DNA from: M3007 sp031373665
GTDB taxonomy: Bacteria > Bacteroidota > Bacteroidia > Chitinophagales > Saprospiraceae
Assembly (NCBI GenBank): GCA_031373665.1
Contig: JANMMZ010000043.1
Coordinates: 62,001 to 126,000, forward strand
Length of the DNA: 64,000 bases
Reading direction: 5' to 3'
The position numbers were made by a program, and so were the translations under genes. Shown here in pieces: positions 62,056-64,000 of this stretch (position 1 is its first letter; every line of letters starts with the position of its first letter). The notes under the pieces were generated by a model. That model made no database searches. It was not told where the DNA came from and saw only the letters and a program-made list of their open reading frames with translations.

Positions 62056-64000
62056 ATGACAAATACCCAGCCTACATTGCTTTGGCAACCTACTCCGGAT
62101 AGCATTTTGAACAGCCATTTGCATCATTACATGCTTTGGCTTTCCAGCCAAAAACAACGGCACTTTGACGATTATGAATCATTGTGGCGGTGGTCTGTGG
62201 ATGATGTTGGCGGCTTTTGGGAGTCCGTATGGGATTACTTTGAGGTGATATCGCATAGCCCATATCAACACGCTTTGCAAGGCAATGAAATGCCGAATGT
62301 CAAATGGTTTGAAGGGGCCACTTTAAACTATGCAGAACACATATTTAGGAAAAAAAATGACCGACACCCAGCCATTATTTATAAAGATGAGCGCAGTGAA
62401 ATGGTAGAGATTTCATGGGCAACCCTCGAATCTCAAACGGCGGCTATGGCCAAGTTTTTGCAAGATTGTGATGTTAAAGCGGGTGATAGGGTAGCGGCTT
62501 TTTTGCCCAATTCACCCCATGCCATTGTTGCGGCCTTGGCATGTATGTCGGTGGGCGCCATTTGGTCAAGTTGTTCACCTGATTTTGGTGCAGCCTCGGT
62601 GGCCGACCGATTTGTGCAGATCAGTCCCAAGGTATTGATCGCGGTTGACGGATATGCTTATGGCGGGAAATTATTTGATAAAACTACTGTTGTCAATGAA
62701 CTGTGCAGCCTTATTCCAAGCCTTGAACAGGTAGTATTCATTCCATTTCTAAGCGTAAATGCGGTATTAGAAACCAATATTAAGGTTATCTCTTGGGATA
62801 CTATCATGAGCACAAAGGCAGAATCTTTACAATTTAAGCCTTTGCCGTTTGAACACCCTATTTGGATTTTGTACTCCTCCGGCACTACCGGAGTGCCAAA
62901 GGCCATCACACACTCGCATGGAGGTAACCTTTTGGAACACCTTAAATACGTACATTTTCACAATGATGTACACGAAGGCGACCGATTTTTTTGGTACTCA
63001 ACTACAGGTTGGATGATGTGGAATTTTACACTTTCCACCTTATTGAGTGGTGCTACCATTGTTTTATATGATGGTAGTCCTGCCTATCCAGACATCAATG
63101 CACTTTGGGCGTTAGCGGCATCCCTACCCATTCACCATTTTGGTACAAGTGCGCCTTTTTTAGTGAGTTGTATGAAAGCGGGTATCGCTCCTGGTCGTGA
63201 TTTTGATCTGTCCCATTTACGAAGCATTGGTTCTACTGGTTCGCCCTTACCCCCGGAGGCTTTTGCTTGGGTTTATGAGCAAATTAAGTGCGATGTATGG
63301 CTTAGTTCTATGGCAGGAGGTACCGATATATGTACGGCTTGGGTAGGAGGAAACCCATTATTGCCAGTATATCAAGGAGAAATACAGTGTCGGTGTCTCG
63401 GCACTGCCATGGAAAGTTGGGATGAGCAGGGCCTACCCGTAGCCGTGGGCGAAGTAGGGGAAATGGTTGTGACCAAACCGATGCCTTGTATGCCGGTTTT
63501 CTTTTGGAACGATACCGACGGTTCTAAATACAAAAATAGTTATTTTGAGCATTTTGAGGGTGTATGGCGACATGGCGATTGGATTCAAATAACGGAACGA
63601 AAGGGGGTAGTTATTTTAGGCAGGTCTGATGCAACCCTCAACCGACAAGGGGTTAGGATCGGAACCGCTGAAATTTACAGGGCTTTGGATCAAATACCAG
63701 AGATTAAAGATGCCTTAATTATCAATATAGAATACGCCGACGGCACGGATTGGATGCCTTTATTTGTGTTGCTCCAACCTGATCTGTTTTTAGACGACAA
63801 CCTGCAAAAAAACATTAAAAATACTTTGCGCAATACTTACAGTCCCCGTCATGTGCCCGATGCAATTATTCCAGTGCCAGACATACCATATACTATATCT
63901 GGTAAAAAAATGGAAATGCCAGTTAAGAAAATAATGCAAGGTAAGCCCTTGGATAAGGCATTTAACAGCGATTCTATGCGCAATCCTCATATTATGGCCT
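62056..64000 (+). CDS. Acetoacetyl-CoA synthetase (3' end cut by the window)
   Basis: The frame opens at ATG 62056 (MTNTQPTLLWQPTPDS) and is still open at the window end, giving 648 codons; family members are about 650-660 residues, so only the last few are missing. The adenylate-forming motifs are YSSGTTGVPKA (273-283), FGTSAPFLVSCMKAG, GSTGSPLPPEAF, SMAGGTDICTAW, and RSDATLNRQGVRIGTAEIYR, which is the acetoacetate-specific form. The final PYTISGKKMEMPVKK holds the catalytic Lys. It activates acetoacetate with CoA and ATP (EC 6.2.1.16) and would link ketone-body or leucine breakdown with central metabolism. The divergent acyl-CoA dehydrogenase fits that theme. Confidence 0.94.
   Translation, partial: MTNTQPTLLWQPTPDSILNSHLHHYMLWLSSQKQRHFDDYESLWRWSVDDVGGFWESVWDYFEVISHSPYQHALQGNEMPNVKWFEGATLNYAEHIFRKKNDRHPAIIYKDERSEMVEISWATLESQTAAMAKFLQDCDVKAGDRVAAFLPNSPHAIVAALACMSVGAIWSSCSPDFGAASVADRFVQISPKVLIAVDGYAYGGKLFDKTTVVNELCSLIPSLEQVVFIPFLSVNAVLETNIKVISWDTIMSTKAESLQFKPLPFEHPIWILYSSGTTGVPKAITHSHGGNLLEHLKYVHFHNDVHEGDRFFWYSTTGWMMWNFTLSTLLSGATIVLYDGSPAYPDINALWALAASLPIHHFGTSAPFLVSCMKAGIAPGRDFDLSHLRSIGSTGSPLPPEAFAWVYEQIKCDVWLSSMAGGTDICTAWVGGNPLLPVYQGEIQCRCLGTAMESWDEQGLPVAVGEVGEMVVTKPMPCMPVFFWNDTDGSKYKNSYFEHFEGVWRHGDWIQITERKGVVILGRSDATLNRQGVRIGTAEIYRALDQIPEIKDALIINIEYADGTDWMPLFVLLQPDLFLDDNLQKNIKNTLRNTYSPRHVPDAIIPVPDIPYTISGKKMEMPVKKIMQGKPLDKAFNSDSMRNPHIMA

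Overview
This window looks like an ordinary stretch of chromosome from a member of the Bacteroidota. The evidence is type IX secretion (T9SS) C-terminal sorting domains, TonB-dependent receptors with carboxypeptidase-regulatory-like N-termini, a DUF5686 protein, a GLPGLI protein, many exported lipoproteins, almost no Shine-Dalgarno sites, and -7 promoter elements of the form TAnnTTTG. Gene content would suit the Saprospiria or Chitinophagia, but that placement is inference. I see no prophage, insertion sequence, CRISPR array, restriction system or toxin-antitoxin pair. Genes are densely packed and no gap exceeds 300 bases.

Region 1 (1-15.2 kb): the end of an unknown gene, a large T9SS cargo protein, adenine deaminase, then a minus-strand run of aldo/keto reductase, TonB receptor and a NagZ-like/beta-lactamase-like fusion. 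A fabH-SbcC-like pair and a two-domain outer-membrane protein follow. Region 2 (15.3-26.6 kb): tRNA-Pro and tRNA-Ser with a terminator and a decayed tRNA-like remnant, a DEAD-box helicase whose promoter abuts its start codon, a SUMF1-type protein, DUF5686, a lipoprotein MsrB coupled to a membrane protein, a cell-wall amidase, an alpha-amylase-family lipoprotein, a Uma2 protein and a glycine-rich RNA-binding protein.

Region 3 (26.8-41.9 kb): a secreted beta-helix protein, two small envelope proteins, a LytS/LytTR-type two-component system, a pentapeptide-repeat protein with a membrane partner, a lipoprotein, a 1257-1260 residue surface fibre with an S74 self-cleaving chaperone next to a T9SS protein, a sigma-54 activator and miaB. 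Region 4 (42-54.6 kb): an arginyl-transferase-like protein, a LOG protein, then a likely operon of thioredoxin-like protein, PolX with a decayed polymerase site, phosphoesterase and MOSC protein. A cupin/SnoaL-like fusion, a TonB receptor translationally coupled to an amino-acid permease, and the trmH-nudix-miaA cluster complete it.

Region 5 (54.8-64 kb): an outer-membrane barrel with its GLPGLI partner, a palindromic terminator, an M48 lipoprotein protease, an acyl-CoA dehydrogenase and a nearly complete acetoacetyl-CoA synthetase cut by the window end.

The most interesting items are the S74 fibre/T9SS pair, the PolX with substituted polymerase acids, the coupled TonB receptor-permease pair, the receptor plus GH3-serine hydrolase operon, and promoters that predict leaderless mRNAs. 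All functional statements rest on reading motifs by eye, without database searches.
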